DNA of 45,323 bases from Peptoniphilus_A olsenii (GTDB lineage: Bacteria; Bacillota; Clostridia; Tissierellales; Peptoniphilaceae): positions 1 through 45,323 of the forward strand of contig NZ_JBEPMA010000014.1 in the NCBI RefSeq assembly GCF_040545475.1, in the 5' to 3' direction. The position numbers and the translations under genes are program-made. Shown here piece after piece: positions 1 through 8,005 of the stretch. Below the pieces are notes generated by a model. The model ran no database searches. It worked only from the letters and a program-made list of their open reading frames with translations, and had not been told where the DNA came from. The stretch's first letter is position 1. Every line of letters begins with the position of its first letter.

Positions 1-485
1 TTATTGTGTAAATAGAAGTGTTTTCTTATTTTTAATATTAAATTTTCTATTTTACCATTACATATTCTCTTCTCCATATGCAAGACTATTTATGCGTTTG
101 CAATGCTTTTTAGTCGAGATGACATTGGAAAGTGTAGCGACAACCTCCACAACTGTCATTCCGAGCGAGCAAGGCGAGTCGAGGAATCTGCCTGTAGAGG
201 AGCCGTTCTGTAAAAATCAATAAAAGTCCTTTGTTATTATCTTTTCCATTACGCTTCTTTTTTTTACCTAAACAAATTCTTTCCATTACATGCAGATCTC
301 TCCATGCGTTCGCAAGCTCACTTAGTCGAGATGACATTGGAAAGGGCAATGAAACCCCTCCAAATGTCATTCCGAGTGAAAAAAATCTTGACAGATTTCT
401 TTCGCTCAGGATGACATGGAGAGTGGAAATATTCTCTCCGTCACTTGCAAGACTTTTTATGCGTTCGCAACGTTTCTTACTGGGT
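1..485 (+). repeat. Dispersed repeat block 1 (modules A, B, C)
   Basis: No gene is credible here; the reading frames that cross it are made of repeat sequence. Three recurring modules are seen in plus orientation. Module A (about 150-237) runs from a GTCATTCCGAGCG-type start to GTCGAGGAATCTGCC and beyond. Module B (about 61-127, 282-337 and 432-475) carries ATGCGTTCGCAACGC, itself a small hairpin, followed in the first two copies by TTAGTCGAGATGACA; the third copy breaks off soon after the hairpin. Module C (about 367-418) carries AAATCTTGACAGATTT, another hairpin, then CGCTCAGGATGACATGG. Bases 1-70 also match 17967-18020. The same modules recur at 10.3-10.9, 13.8-14.4, 17.7-18.1 and, inverted, at 3.1 and 31.6-32.3 kb. 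Confidence 0.85.
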
Positions 486-544
486 ATAATACGAGGAATT
501 TAAAGTTTTTGTTTTTAAAACTCTACACGTCAAAATTTTTATAT

Positions 545-574
545 AAAAAAACCGGACTTAATCCGGTTTTTTGC
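545..574. terminator. Bidirectional terminator after gltS copy 1
   Basis: ACCGGA (551-556) pairs with TCCGGT (562-567) around a 5-base loop. The stem is flanked by A6 on the left and T5-6 on the right, so it can terminate on either strand. It sits just past the stop codon of the minus-strand gltS gene. Confidence 0.85.
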
Positions 575-583
575 TTTTATTAA

Positions 584-1807
584 TTAAATTCCAGCCATTT
601 TAGATGCTATATCCAAGAATTTTGTGATGATTAATGCATTTGTCAAGTTATTGATAAATCCACCTATTACTGGAACTACAAAAAATGCAATTTTTGAAAA
701 TCTATATTTTTCGCAGACAGTTTTCATTGTTGTCATGGATACTGGAACGGCTCCTGTACCGAATCCTAAATGTCCTACAGACATGATAGCTGCGTCGTAA
801 TTTTTGCCAAGCAATCTAAATGTCAAGAAGTATACGAACAATAATATAAATATTACTTGTGCTAGTAGAAGTATCACAAGGCTAAATCCAAGTCCTGCTA
901 ATTGCCACAACTTCATTGTAACTATTGACATGGCTACAAATAATGCCAGTGAAAAGTCCCCAACTATATCAAGTGCTTCAAGTGTTGTTTCATTTGCTTT
1001 ATCAGTTTTATCTAAATAAACTCTAACTAAGATACCACCAAGCATTGCACAAACATGAATTGGTATATTTTGACCTATTCTTTGTAGTAAAATAAATATT
1101 ATTTGTCCAATTCCACAAGCTACCATTAGCATTAAAACTGCAGACATCATATTTCTTCTATTTACAAATACTTCTGCTGCTCTTTGTGTTATTGTTTTGT
1201 CATCATCTTTGTAGGCTTCTGCTTCAAAGCCAAATCTTTTTACTATAAATGTTCCAAATGGACCACCGAGGATTGAACCTGCTACAAGACCAAATGTGGC
1301 AGATGCTATTGCAACTTCCATTGCTGCCTGAGGTGCTCCAAGTTTTATAGCTTCTGGTGCAAAACTAGCTGCGTTACCATGTCCACCTGATAGTGGAATT
1401 GAGCCTGTCATCATTGAAATAAGTGGGTTTACATCAAGTACTTTACCTACTCCAAGTGCCAAAGCGTTTTGTCCTATAGATAAAAGTGCTGCTAATACTA
1501 CAAATATTGCTACGAGTTTGCCACCCTTTTTTAAAAGTGCCATACTTGCTGCCGTACCACTTGCTGCAAAGAACAAGCAATAAAATAATGTGTTTACTGT
1601 TTGGAAATCAAAATTAGGTTCAAATATATTTGCATAATACAAAATCATTGTTACGATAGAAATTAATGTTCCTCCAACAACTGGTGCTGGTAAACAGTAT
1701 TTCTTTAAAATTGGGAATTTTTCTCTCAAAAAATCTCCAATATAAATTCCGATTACAGCCAAAAATAGAGTTTCGAACATGCCGAACTCGACTACAATTC
1801 TTTCCAT
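584..1807 (-). CDS. gltS: Sodium/glutamate symporter, GltS family (copy 1)
   Basis: A 407-residue integral membrane protein of the ESS glutamate:Na+ symporter family, predicted to import glutamate with Na+. By eye there are about ten hydrophobic segments. The two family re-entrant regions are visible: GGHGNAASFAPEAIKLG in the first half and GHLGFGTGAVPVSMTTMKTV in the second. Length matches the family. The ATG at 1807 has GGGAGG seven bases upstream, and a -35/-10 pair lies at 1836-1864 on the same strand. A second, very similar copy lies at 3289-4515 with an ATP-grasp ligase between them. By eye roughly three quarters of positions agree, so this is a duplication old enough to have diverged. 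The substrate (glutamate or a close analogue) is inferred from family only. Confidence 0.93.
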   Translation of the reverse strand: MERIVVEFGMFETLFLAVIGIYIGDFLREKFPILKKYCLPAPVVGGTLISIVTMILYYANIFEPNFDFQTVNTLFYCLFFAASGTAASMALLKKGGKLVAIFVVLAALLSIGQNALALGVGKVLDVNPLISMMTGSIPLSGGHGNAASFAPEAIKLGAPQAAMEVAIASATFGLVAGSILGGPFGTFIVKRFGFEAEAYKDDDKTITQRAAEVFVNRRNMMSAVLMLMVACGIGQIIFILLQRIGQNIPIHVCAMLGGILVRVYLDKTDKANETTLEALDIVGDFSLALFVAMSIVTMKLWQLAGLGFSLVILLLAQVIFILLFVYFLTFRLLGKNYDAAIMSVGHLGFGTGAVPVSMTTMKTVCEKYRFSKIAFFVVPVIGGFINNLTNALIITKFLDIASKMAGI

Positions 1808-1835
1808 ATTTTTTCCTCCCTTTTATACATTATTT

Positions 1836-1872
1836 ATTGTATGATAATTGATAAATAAATTCAAATGAATTT
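1836..1872 (-). promoter_or_regulatory. Promoter and operator-like palindrome of gltS copy 1
   Basis: On the minus strand TTGAAT (1864-1859) and TACAAT (1841-1836) are separated by exactly 17 bases, a good sigma-A-type promoter placed about 30 bases before the start codon. A perfect 7-2-7 inverted repeat, AAATTCA-AA-TGAATTT (1857-1872), covers the -35 box and is a plausible repressor site. That regulator role is inference. Confidence 0.6.
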
Positions 1873-1893
1873 TCACATTTTTATCACATTTTT

Positions 1894-1932
1894 TCAAAAA
1901 AATAAGTATAGCTTAAAAATTAAACTATACTT
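1894..1932 (-). terminator. Terminator of the ATP-grasp ligase gene
   Basis: AAGTATAG (1904-1911) pairs with CTATACTT (1925-1932), with further TTAA/TTAA pairing inside. Read on the minus strand the stem is followed by a run of seven T. It lies right after the ligase stop codon and before gltS copy 1, so the two genes are probably separate transcripts. Confidence 0.7.
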
Positions 1933-1941
1933 TAATATATT

Positions 1942-2934
1942 TTATAATTTTTGGATGTCATGATTTTTTATCGCATCTTTAACTAAAAAATCCAACAAAT
2001 CTTCGTAGCTCATGCCATCAATACTTGCTATATATGGAACGTCGGATGTATCCTTAAATAAACCAGGCAGAGTATTTAACTCGATAAATACTGGCTCGTC
2101 ATGGATATTCATCTTTACATCAATTCTAATATAAGAAGAGCAGTCAAAAATTTTATAGACCTTTAGTGCGTCATCTTTAATTTTTTGTGCCACTTCAGGT
2201 GCTAAATTTGCAGGACATTCTTTGTCAATTTTATTTAAATCTTTGATGCGGCGAGACTGAATTTGGTCGTCATTTTTATCTGGGAATATAATCTCAAGTA
2301 TGGGCAGTGCTTTGGCATTATCTGTGCCAATAACTGCAACAGTAAATTCGCGACCGGGCAAGTATTCTTCAACTAGTGCGTTTTGATTAAAGTTTTTAAG
2401 TACATAGCGAATGCGGTCGTATAACTCTTTTTCATTGTGAACGATGCTATCTGCAGTTATGCCAACAGAAGAAGATTCGCTGTCTGGCTTTACCATTAAT
2501 GGATAATTAAATTTTGTTTCTAGTTTTTGTTTGTCTGATGAAAAGACTTGAAAACTTGCATTTGGTATATTATACGCATCGAAAATATGTTTAGTAAAAG
2601 ATTTATTTAAGCCAATTTCCTGAACAAAAGCAGAAGAGCCCACGAAAGGTATACCAGTGAGTTCAAATAAAGATATGATATTGGCTTGCTCCTTAGATTT
2701 TTTGATGCCACAACAAAGATTTATCAAACAATCGATAGAATCATCTTTTATAATATCGCTCAAAATATTAACTGACATTTTGATAAGACTAACTTTATGA
2801 CCTTTAGCTTCTAGTGCAGCTTTGACCTCTTGGGCATCTGCAATTTCGTTTAAATTATTGCCTGTATTAGTTAGATAGCTTTGGTCTTTATTAAGACTTT
2901 CTCTATCATTATACACAACACCTACATGATACAT
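1942..2934 (-). CDS. D-Ala-D-Ala ligase-like ATP-grasp enzyme
   Basis: A 330-residue cytoplasmic ligase with the D-alanine-D-alanine ligase fold: an N-terminal pre-ATP-grasp part (MYHVGVVYNDRES), ATP-grasp central part with MVKPDSESSSVGI, VEEYLPGREFTVAVIG, and a C-terminal metal-binding motif FIELNTLPGL, which in true Ddl enzymes is usually EVNTLPG. The usual Ddl signature G-x-x-G-E-D-G after the first domain is replaced by a segment reading INLCCGIKKSKEQAN, and the omega-loop tyrosine region is also unlike Ddl (RRIKDLNKIDKECPA). It therefore probably joins amino acids but not necessarily two D-alanines. Two GltS-type carriers flank it, so a glutamate-related substrate is an open possibility. 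The ATG at 2934 has GAGGAAG upstream. A housekeeping ddl role cannot be excluded. Confidence 0.8.
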   Translation of the reverse strand: MYHVGVVYNDRESLNKDQSYLTNTGNNLNEIADAQEVKAALEAKGHKVSLIKMSVNILSDIIKDDSIDCLINLCCGIKKSKEQANIISLFELTGIPFVGSSAFVQEIGLNKSFTKHIFDAYNIPNASFQVFSSDKQKLETKFNYPLMVKPDSESSSVGITADSIVHNEKELYDRIRYVLKNFNQNALVEEYLPGREFTVAVIGTDNAKALPILEIIFPDKNDDQIQSRRIKDLNKIDKECPANLAPEVAQKIKDDALKVYKIFDCSSYIRIDVKMNIHDEPVFIELNTLPGLFKDTSDVPYIASIDGMSYEDLLDFLVKDAIKNHDIQKL

Positions 2935-3072
2935 AAAACCACTTCCTCTTTCTTATAAAATTTTAAAATTTCAATTAATATTTTTTAATATTATACAATA
3001 ATTATAACATACCCATTTAATGGGAGTTTTATAGATGAGAGGTTAGTTGTGAGGGTTGCGTAGTCCTTTCTA

Positions 3073-3138
3073 ATGTCATCTCGACTAAATGAGTGTAAAC
3101 GAACGCATAAAGAGTCTACAATTAGTGGAGAGAATATG
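3073..3138 (-). repeat. Inverted fragment of repeat module B
   Basis: In the 354-bp gap between the ligase and gltS copy 2, TGTCATCTCGACTAA, ACGCATAAAGAGTCT and GGAGAGAATA form one degenerate module B in minus orientation. The rest of the gap (2935-3072, 3139-3200) is AT-rich with TATAAT-like boxes near 2990-3005 that may serve the ligase gene; no gene is seen. Confidence 0.7.
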
Positions 3139-3203
3139 TACTGATGAAATAGAAAGTGTAGTGAAAAATATAAAAAACATTTCTATTTATTTTTACAAAA
3201 TAA

Positions 3204-3256
3204 TCCCTCTACGCATATATTCCTTGCCTTACACACTAGGAATGAGACTTAGAGGG
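3204..3256 (-). terminator. Probable terminator of gltS copy 2
   Basis: An imperfect long hairpin: TCCCTCTA...ATTCCT (3204-3223) pairs with AGGAAT...TAGAGGGA (3238-3256). On the minus strand it is followed by TTATTTTGT. It lies 30 bases past the gltS stop codon. Mismatches in the middle of the stem lower the confidence. Confidence 0.5.
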
Positions 3257-3288
3257 ACTTTGTGTTATTGAGTTTAATATTTAATTAT

Positions 3289-4515
3289 TTACATTAATCC
3301 AGACATCTTAGCTGCTATATTTAAAAATTTTGTTATTATCAATGCGTTTGTTATATTACTTATAAATCCGCCTATTACTGGAACTACGAAAAAAGCAATT
3401 CTTGAGTATCGGTATTTGTCGCAGACTGTTTTCATTGTTGTCATAGATACTGGTACGGCACCTGTTCCAAAGCCTAAATGTCCTACTGCCATGATTGCTG
3501 AGTCATAGTTTTTGCCAAGTAGTCTAAACGTCAAGAAATATACGAATATTAAAATCATAACAACTTGTACCATCAGCAATATTATTAGACTGAGCCCTAA
3601 ACCAGCAAGTTCCCATAGTTTCATGGATACTATGGACATGGCTACAAAAAGTGCCAGTGAAAATTCGCCAACTATGTCAAGTGATTCTAATAGACTATCA
3701 CTTGCTCTTTTTGTTTTGTCTAAAAATATTCGTACCAGTATGCCACCAAACATGGCACATACGTGAATTGGTATGTTTTTGCCAAAGTGCTGGATTATGA
3801 GAAATATTATTTGTCCTATACCACAAGATATTACTAATAAATTTACTGCTTGAAGCATATTTCTTTTATTGACAAATATTTCTTGTGCTGTTTCTGTTAG
3901 TTTTTTTTGATTATCTTGTAGAGCTGCATTTTCAAATCCAAATCTCTTTACTACGAATGTTCCAAATGGTCCTCCTAAGATAGAACCTGATATTAGTCCG
4001 AAAGTTGCAGAAGCTATCGCTACTTCTGTTACGGCAGCTGGTGCTCCAAGTTTTATAGCTTCTGGTGCAAAACTAGCTGCGTTTCCATGGCCTCCTGTTA
4101 ATGGGATAGATCCTGTCATAAGTGAAATCATTGGGTCAACTTTTAGGACATTTCCAACGCCAAGAGCTAATGCATTTTGTAATGCTGCAAGAAGTGCTGC
4201 CAGTGCTGCAAAAATTAATACGAGCTTACCACCTTTTTTAAGTAGAGCCATACTTGCGCCTGCTCCACTTGCTGCAAAGAATAGGCAATAAAATAATGTG
4301 TTCACAATTTTGAAATCGAAGTTTGGTTCTAAAATATTTAAATAATACAAAATCAATGTGATAATAGATATTGTAGTGCCACCAACAACCGCTGCTGGCA
4401 AGCAGTATTTTTTAAGTATTGGGAATTTTTCACGCAATAAATCTCCCAAGTATATTCCAACTACTGCTAATAGTAAAGTCTCAAACATTCCCATTTCAAC
4501 TACGACTCTTTCCAT
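3289..4515 (-). CDS. gltS: Sodium/glutamate symporter, GltS family (copy 2)
   Basis: A 408-residue ESS-family Na+/glutamate carrier with the same architecture as copy 1: about ten membrane segments, GGHGNAASFAPEAIKLG and GHLGFGTGAVPVSMTTMKTV. The frame is open back to 4530, but the ATG at 4515 is chosen because GAGGAGG lies six bases before it and the paralogue also begins MER-VVE. The loop that follows the first half (around 3900-3960) differs most from copy 1. Its leader holds a perfect 10-bp inverted repeat absent from the other copy, so the two carriers may be expressed under different conditions. Both copies look intact. Confidence 0.93.
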   Translation of the reverse strand: MERVVVEMGMFETLLLAVVGIYLGDLLREKFPILKKYCLPAAVVGGTTISIITLILYYLNILEPNFDFKIVNTLFYCLFFAASGAGASMALLKKGGKLVLIFAALAALLAALQNALALGVGNVLKVDPMISLMTGSIPLTGGHGNAASFAPEAIKLGAPAAVTEVAIASATFGLISGSILGGPFGTFVVKRFGFENAALQDNQKKLTETAQEIFVNKRNMLQAVNLLVISCGIGQIIFLIIQHFGKNIPIHVCAMFGGILVRIFLDKTKRASDSLLESLDIVGEFSLALFVAMSIVSMKLWELAGLGLSLIILLMVQVVMILIFVYFLTFRLLGKNYDSAIMAVGHLGFGTGAVPVSMTTMKTVCDKYRYSRIAFFVVPVIGGFISNITNALIITKFLNIAAKMSGLM

Positions 4516-4549
4516 ATTTCCTCCTCTCAACTGAGTATTTAAGTTGTAT

Positions 4550-4585
4550 TTTGTGTTCTCGCAAATTGTATTTTAAGAACACAAA
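4550..4585 (-). promoter_or_regulatory. 10-bp inverted repeat in the gltS copy 2 leader
   Basis: TTTGTGTTCT (4550-4559) is exactly complementary to AGAACACAAA (4576-4585), with 16 bases between. It lies 35-70 bases upstream of the start codon, too far from any T-run to be a terminator. It could be an operator for a dimeric regulator or an RNA stem in the leader. Confidence 0.5.
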
Positions 4586-4715
4586 CTCAAATGCTTTAAC
4601 ATATTACAACACAGCTATATAAAACTTTCACTATTCATCTAGTAAAAGTATCAAATAATTTTTTAATATGGTAGAATATTATTAGTATTAAATTTTTAAA
4701 CAGAGGAGTGATATT

Positions 4716-6023
4716 ATGAGTATTGTGAAACCCTCAACTCTACCTGGTTTTATGGAGTTGTTACCTGAGGATCAAATTCTTTTTAATGAAATGAAAAATG
4801 TTATAAGAGAGAATTTTGAAAAGCATGGTTTCCTACCGATTGATACACCGGTTATTGAAAAATCTGAAGTTCTCCTTGCTAAAGGTGGTGGAGAGACAGA
4901 AAAACAGATTTATAGATTTGAAAAGGGTTCTACTGATATGAGTCTTAGGTTTGATTTGACAGTTCCTTTGGCTAGATACACTGTTGAACATTTTAATGAT
5001 TTGTCTTTTCCTTTTAAGAGATATCAGATAGGCAAAGTTTATCGTGGTGAAAAGGCTCAAAAGGGAAGGTTTAGAGAGTTTTATCAATGTGATATTGACA
5101 CTATAGGCAATGGTGATTTATCTCTTGTTAATGATGCGGAATTTCCTGTTGTTATTTACCACACTTTCAAGGATTTGGGTTTTACTGATTTTACTATTCA
5201 CTTAAATAATAGAAAGATTTTGAAGGGTTTTTTTGTTTCTCTTGGTATAGAGGATTCTACGGATGCTTTAAGAGCGGTGGATAAGCTCGACAAAATAGGT
5301 GAAGATGCTGTAATCGAGGAATTAGTGGAAACCGGCATTTCTGTTGATGCTGCTAAAAAGATTATTGAATTTATCAAAATTGATGGCAGTGTCGATGAGA
5401 TTTTAGATTCTTTAAATAATTTGGGTGTAGAGGATGATATATTCAAAACTGGTCTTTCTGATATTACTGAAGTCATTGGCTATATTAGAGATTTTGGCAT
5501 TGATGAAAACTGTTTTGATATAAATCTTAAGATTGCTCGTGGCCTAGATTATTATACTGGAACTGTTTATGAGACAACTCTTGATAATTATCCTGATATT
5601 GGTTCTGTTTGCTCTGGCGGTAGATACGATAATCTGGCGAGCAACTATACTGATATGATTCTGCCTGGTGTTGGTATTTCTATTGGGCTTTCGAGATTAT
5701 TTTATCAATTAAATGAGGTAAAGATTATTGAAAGTGAGAAGAAATCTCTCATTGATTTATTGATACTTCCTATGGATGAATGTATATCTGAAGGTATCAA
5801 GCTTGTTTCTGAACTTCGTGAAAATAAAGTTAGGGTTGGTTTATATACTGAATTTGCAAAGCTCAAAAAGAAATTTAAATATGCTAATCAAACTAAGGTA
5901 GAATATGTAATAGTTTTAGGTGAAGATGAGATTAAAAATAGATTTTATTCTCTTAAAAATATGAAGACTGGAGAGCAAATTGATATTTCATTTGATGAAC
6001 TGGTAGAAAAGTTTGAGAGATAA
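4716..6023 (+). CDS. hisS: Histidine-tRNA ligase
   Basis: A 435-residue class II aminoacyl-tRNA synthetase that charges tRNA-His. Class II motif 2 with its family context (YRGEKAQKGRFREFYQ) is near residues 108-125, and the histidine-specific signature ARGLDYYTGTVYE is near residues 274-286. Motif 3 GVGISIGLSRLF follows, then a C-terminal alpha/beta anticodon-binding domain from about residue 345 to the end. The ATG has AGAGGAGTGAT just upstream. The promoter is probably a TGGTAGAAT extended -10 near 4669-4677. Only 200 bases separate it from the divergent gltS gene and I see no T-box leader. It is a single-gene unit closed by the hairpin at 6054. Confidence 0.96.
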   Translation: MSIVKPSTLPGFMELLPEDQILFNEMKNVIRENFEKHGFLPIDTPVIEKSEVLLAKGGGETEKQIYRFEKGSTDMSLRFDLTVPLARYTVEHFNDLSFPFKRYQIGKVYRGEKAQKGRFREFYQCDIDTIGNGDLSLVNDAEFPVVIYHTFKDLGFTDFTIHLNNRKILKGFFVSLGIEDSTDALRAVDKLDKIGEDAVIEELVETGISVDAAKKIIEFIKIDGSVDEILDSLNNLGVEDDIFKTGLSDITEVIGYIRDFGIDENCFDINLKIARGLDYYTGTVYETTLDNYPDIGSVCSGGRYDNLASNYTDMILPGVGISIGLSRLFYQLNEVKIIESEKKSLIDLLILPMDECISEGIKLVSELRENKVRVGLYTEFAKLKKKFKYANQTKVEYVIVLGEDEIKNRFYSLKNMKTGEQIDISFDELVEKFER

Positions 6024-6053
6024 TCAGTAAAAATCGCAATTATTTGGGTTTTA

Positions 6054-6079
6054 AGTGCAAGTAATATTGCACTTTTTTT
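6054..6079 (+). terminator. Terminator of hisS
   Basis: AGTGCAA (6054-6060), loop GTAATA, TTGCACT (6067-6073), then T6. A standard intrinsic terminator 31 bases after the hisS stop. Confidence 0.85.
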
Positions 6080-6139
6080 ATGAAAATATTAAAATAGTAG
6101 ACGAGATTAAAACTAAATATTTTTTCCAGAAGAAGAGGG

Positions 6140-7972
6140 ATGAATTTGTATAGAGAAGATGTAAGAAATATTGCCATTATTGCCCATGTTGACCACGGTA
6201 AAACTACACTTGTGGATGCTCTTTTGAAGCAATCAGGTGTGTTTAGAGATAATCAAAAAGTGGACGATAGAGTTATGGACTCTAATGCAATTGAAAAGGA
6301 AAGAGGTATTACTATTCTTTCCAAGAATACTGCCGTTAATTACAATGGTATAAAAATTAATATTATAGACACGCCGGGCCATGCTGATTTTGGTGGAGAG
6401 GTAGAGCGTGTTCTAAAAATGGTAAATGGTGTCGTACTTTTGGTGGATGCTTTTGAAGGGCCAATGCCACAGACTAAGTTTGTGTTAAAGAAAAGTTTTG
6501 AGTTTAATTTACCTGTTATTGTTTGTATAAATAAGGTTGACAGACCTGAGGCAAGGCCTCTTGATGTGGTAGATGAAGTGCTAGATTTATTTATTGAATT
6601 GGGTGCTGATGAAGAGGTACTAGAATGCCCATTTGTGTTCGCTTCTGCTAAATCTGGTGTTGCTGCTCTTGATTTGGATGGCGAGATGACTTCTATGGAG
6701 CCATTATTCGAAACAATTATTAAGTATATTCCAGCTCCAGAAAATAAAGACGACTTGCCATTTAAGTTATTAATTTCAACTATTGACTACAATGAATATA
6801 TTGGTAGAATTGGCATAGGTAAAATTGAACAAGGTATTATCAATGAAAATGCTCAAATGGTAAGGGTAAATAAACAGCTGCCTGATTTTAAAGAAAATGT
6901 AAAAATAGCACAGCTTTATGAATTTGAAGGTTTAAATAGAGTTGAGGTAAGTTCTTCGCATTCGGGTTCTATAGTTGCTATTACAGGTATTGAAGATATA
7001 AATATTGGTGATACTATTACATCTGTTGATGACACAACTCCTCTTGAGTTTGTTAAGATTTCAGAACCTACTATTGCTATGGAATTTAGAGTAAATGATT
7101 CGCCATTTGCAGGTCGTGTTGGTAAATTTTTAACTTCTAGACAAATAAGAGCTAGACTTTTTAAAGAACTTCAAACTGACGTAGGTCTTAGAGTTGAAGA
7201 AACTGACTCAACTGAAGCTTTTAAAGTGAGTGGTAGAGGTGAACTTCATTTATCTGTTTTAATAGAAAACATGAGACGTGAAGGTTATGAATTCCAAGTT
7301 TCTAAGCCACAAGTTTTATTTAAATTTGATGAAAATGGTAAAAAACTTGAGCCTACTGAAAGAGTAACTATTGATGTAGATAGCACATATGCAGGTAGTG
7401 TTATTGAAAAGCTTGGTAGAAGAAAAGGCGAACTTGTAAATATGCACGAGCCAACTGGTGGATATCAAAGACTTGAATTTATAATTCCTTCAAGAGGTCT
7501 TATTGGATATAGGACTGAATTTATGACTGATACTAAAGGTAGCGGAATTTTAAATTCTATTTTTGAAGATTATGTTCCATATAAGGGTGAAATTCCTAGA
7601 AGAGTCAATGCTTCAATTGTGTCTTTTGATACAGGAACTGCTCTAACTTATGGTCTACACAATGCACAAGAGCGTGGCATACTTTTTGTAGAGCCGGGCG
7701 AAGATGTATATGAGGGTCAAGTTGTTGGTGAAAGTCCAAAAGGCGTTGAGATTGAGGTTTCTGTAACTAAGGCGAAGAAAATGTCAAATGTTAGAGCTTC
7801 TGGGTCTGACGATGCCTTAAAATTATCTCCAATAAGAAATATGAGTCTTGAAGAGGCTCTTGAATTTATAGAAGATGATGAATTAATTGAAGTTACACCT
7901 CTAGAATTTAGACTTAGAAAGAAAATATTAAACTCACAACAAAGATATAAATCTAAGAAAAATAAAAACTAA
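6140..7972 (+). CDS. typA: GTP-binding translation/ribosome factor TypA/BipA
   Basis: A 610-residue EF-G-like translational GTPase acting on the ribosome, linked in other bacteria to assembly and stress adaptation. G1 AHVDHGKT is at residues 15-22, switch II DTPGH at 77-81 and NKVD at 131-134. EF-Tu domain II and EF-G domains III and V follow, with the BipA-specific C-terminal part (GRGELHLSVLIENMRREGYE and PSRGLIGYRTEF). Length is usual for the family. Start choice is not certain: the annotated ATG abuts the GAGGG, whereas the third codon TTG (6146) would sit at normal spacing. First gene of a cluster with cls 33 bases downstream. Confidence 0.96.
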   Translation: MNLYREDVRNIAIIAHVDHGKTTLVDALLKQSGVFRDNQKVDDRVMDSNAIEKERGITILSKNTAVNYNGIKINIIDTPGHADFGGEVERVLKMVNGVVLLVDAFEGPMPQTKFVLKKSFEFNLPVIVCINKVDRPEARPLDVVDEVLDLFIELGADEEVLECPFVFASAKSGVAALDLDGEMTSMEPLFETIIKYIPAPENKDDLPFKLLISTIDYNEYIGRIGIGKIEQGIINENAQMVRVNKQLPDFKENVKIAQLYEFEGLNRVEVSSSHSGSIVAITGIEDINIGDTITSVDDTTPLEFVKISEPTIAMEFRVNDSPFAGRVGKFLTSRQIRARLFKELQTDVGLRVEETDSTEAFKVSGRGELHLSVLIENMRREGYEFQVSKPQVLFKFDENGKKLEPTERVTIDVDSTYAGSVIEKLGRRKGELVNMHEPTGGYQRLEFIIPSRGLIGYRTEFMTDTKGSGILNSIFEDYVPYKGEIPRRVNASIVSFDTGTALTYGLHNAQERGILFVEPGEDVYEGQVVGESPKGVEIEVSVTKAKKMSNVRASGSDDALKLSPIRNMSLEEALEFIEDDELIEVTPLEFRLRKKILNSQQRYKSKKNKN

Positions 7973-8005
7973 GTGGTGAGAACTGCCAAAGTATAAGGTG
8001 ATAGA

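Noticed and set aside
110..503. Two overlapping open frames on opposite strands (110-370 minus, 231-503 plus)
   Set aside because: They lie entirely in dispersed repeat modules, lack ribosome sites and look like no known protein.
3089..3271. A 60-codon frame between the ligase and gltS copy 2
   Set aside because: It overlaps an inverted repeat module and the terminator hairpin and has no ribosome site.
3289..4515. The second gltS as an assembly duplicate
   Set aside because: The two copies differ at many codons and have different flanks and leaders, so they are real paralogues.
4586..4715. T-box leader for hisS
   Set aside because: The leader is too short and shows no T-box sequence or antiterminator/terminator pair.
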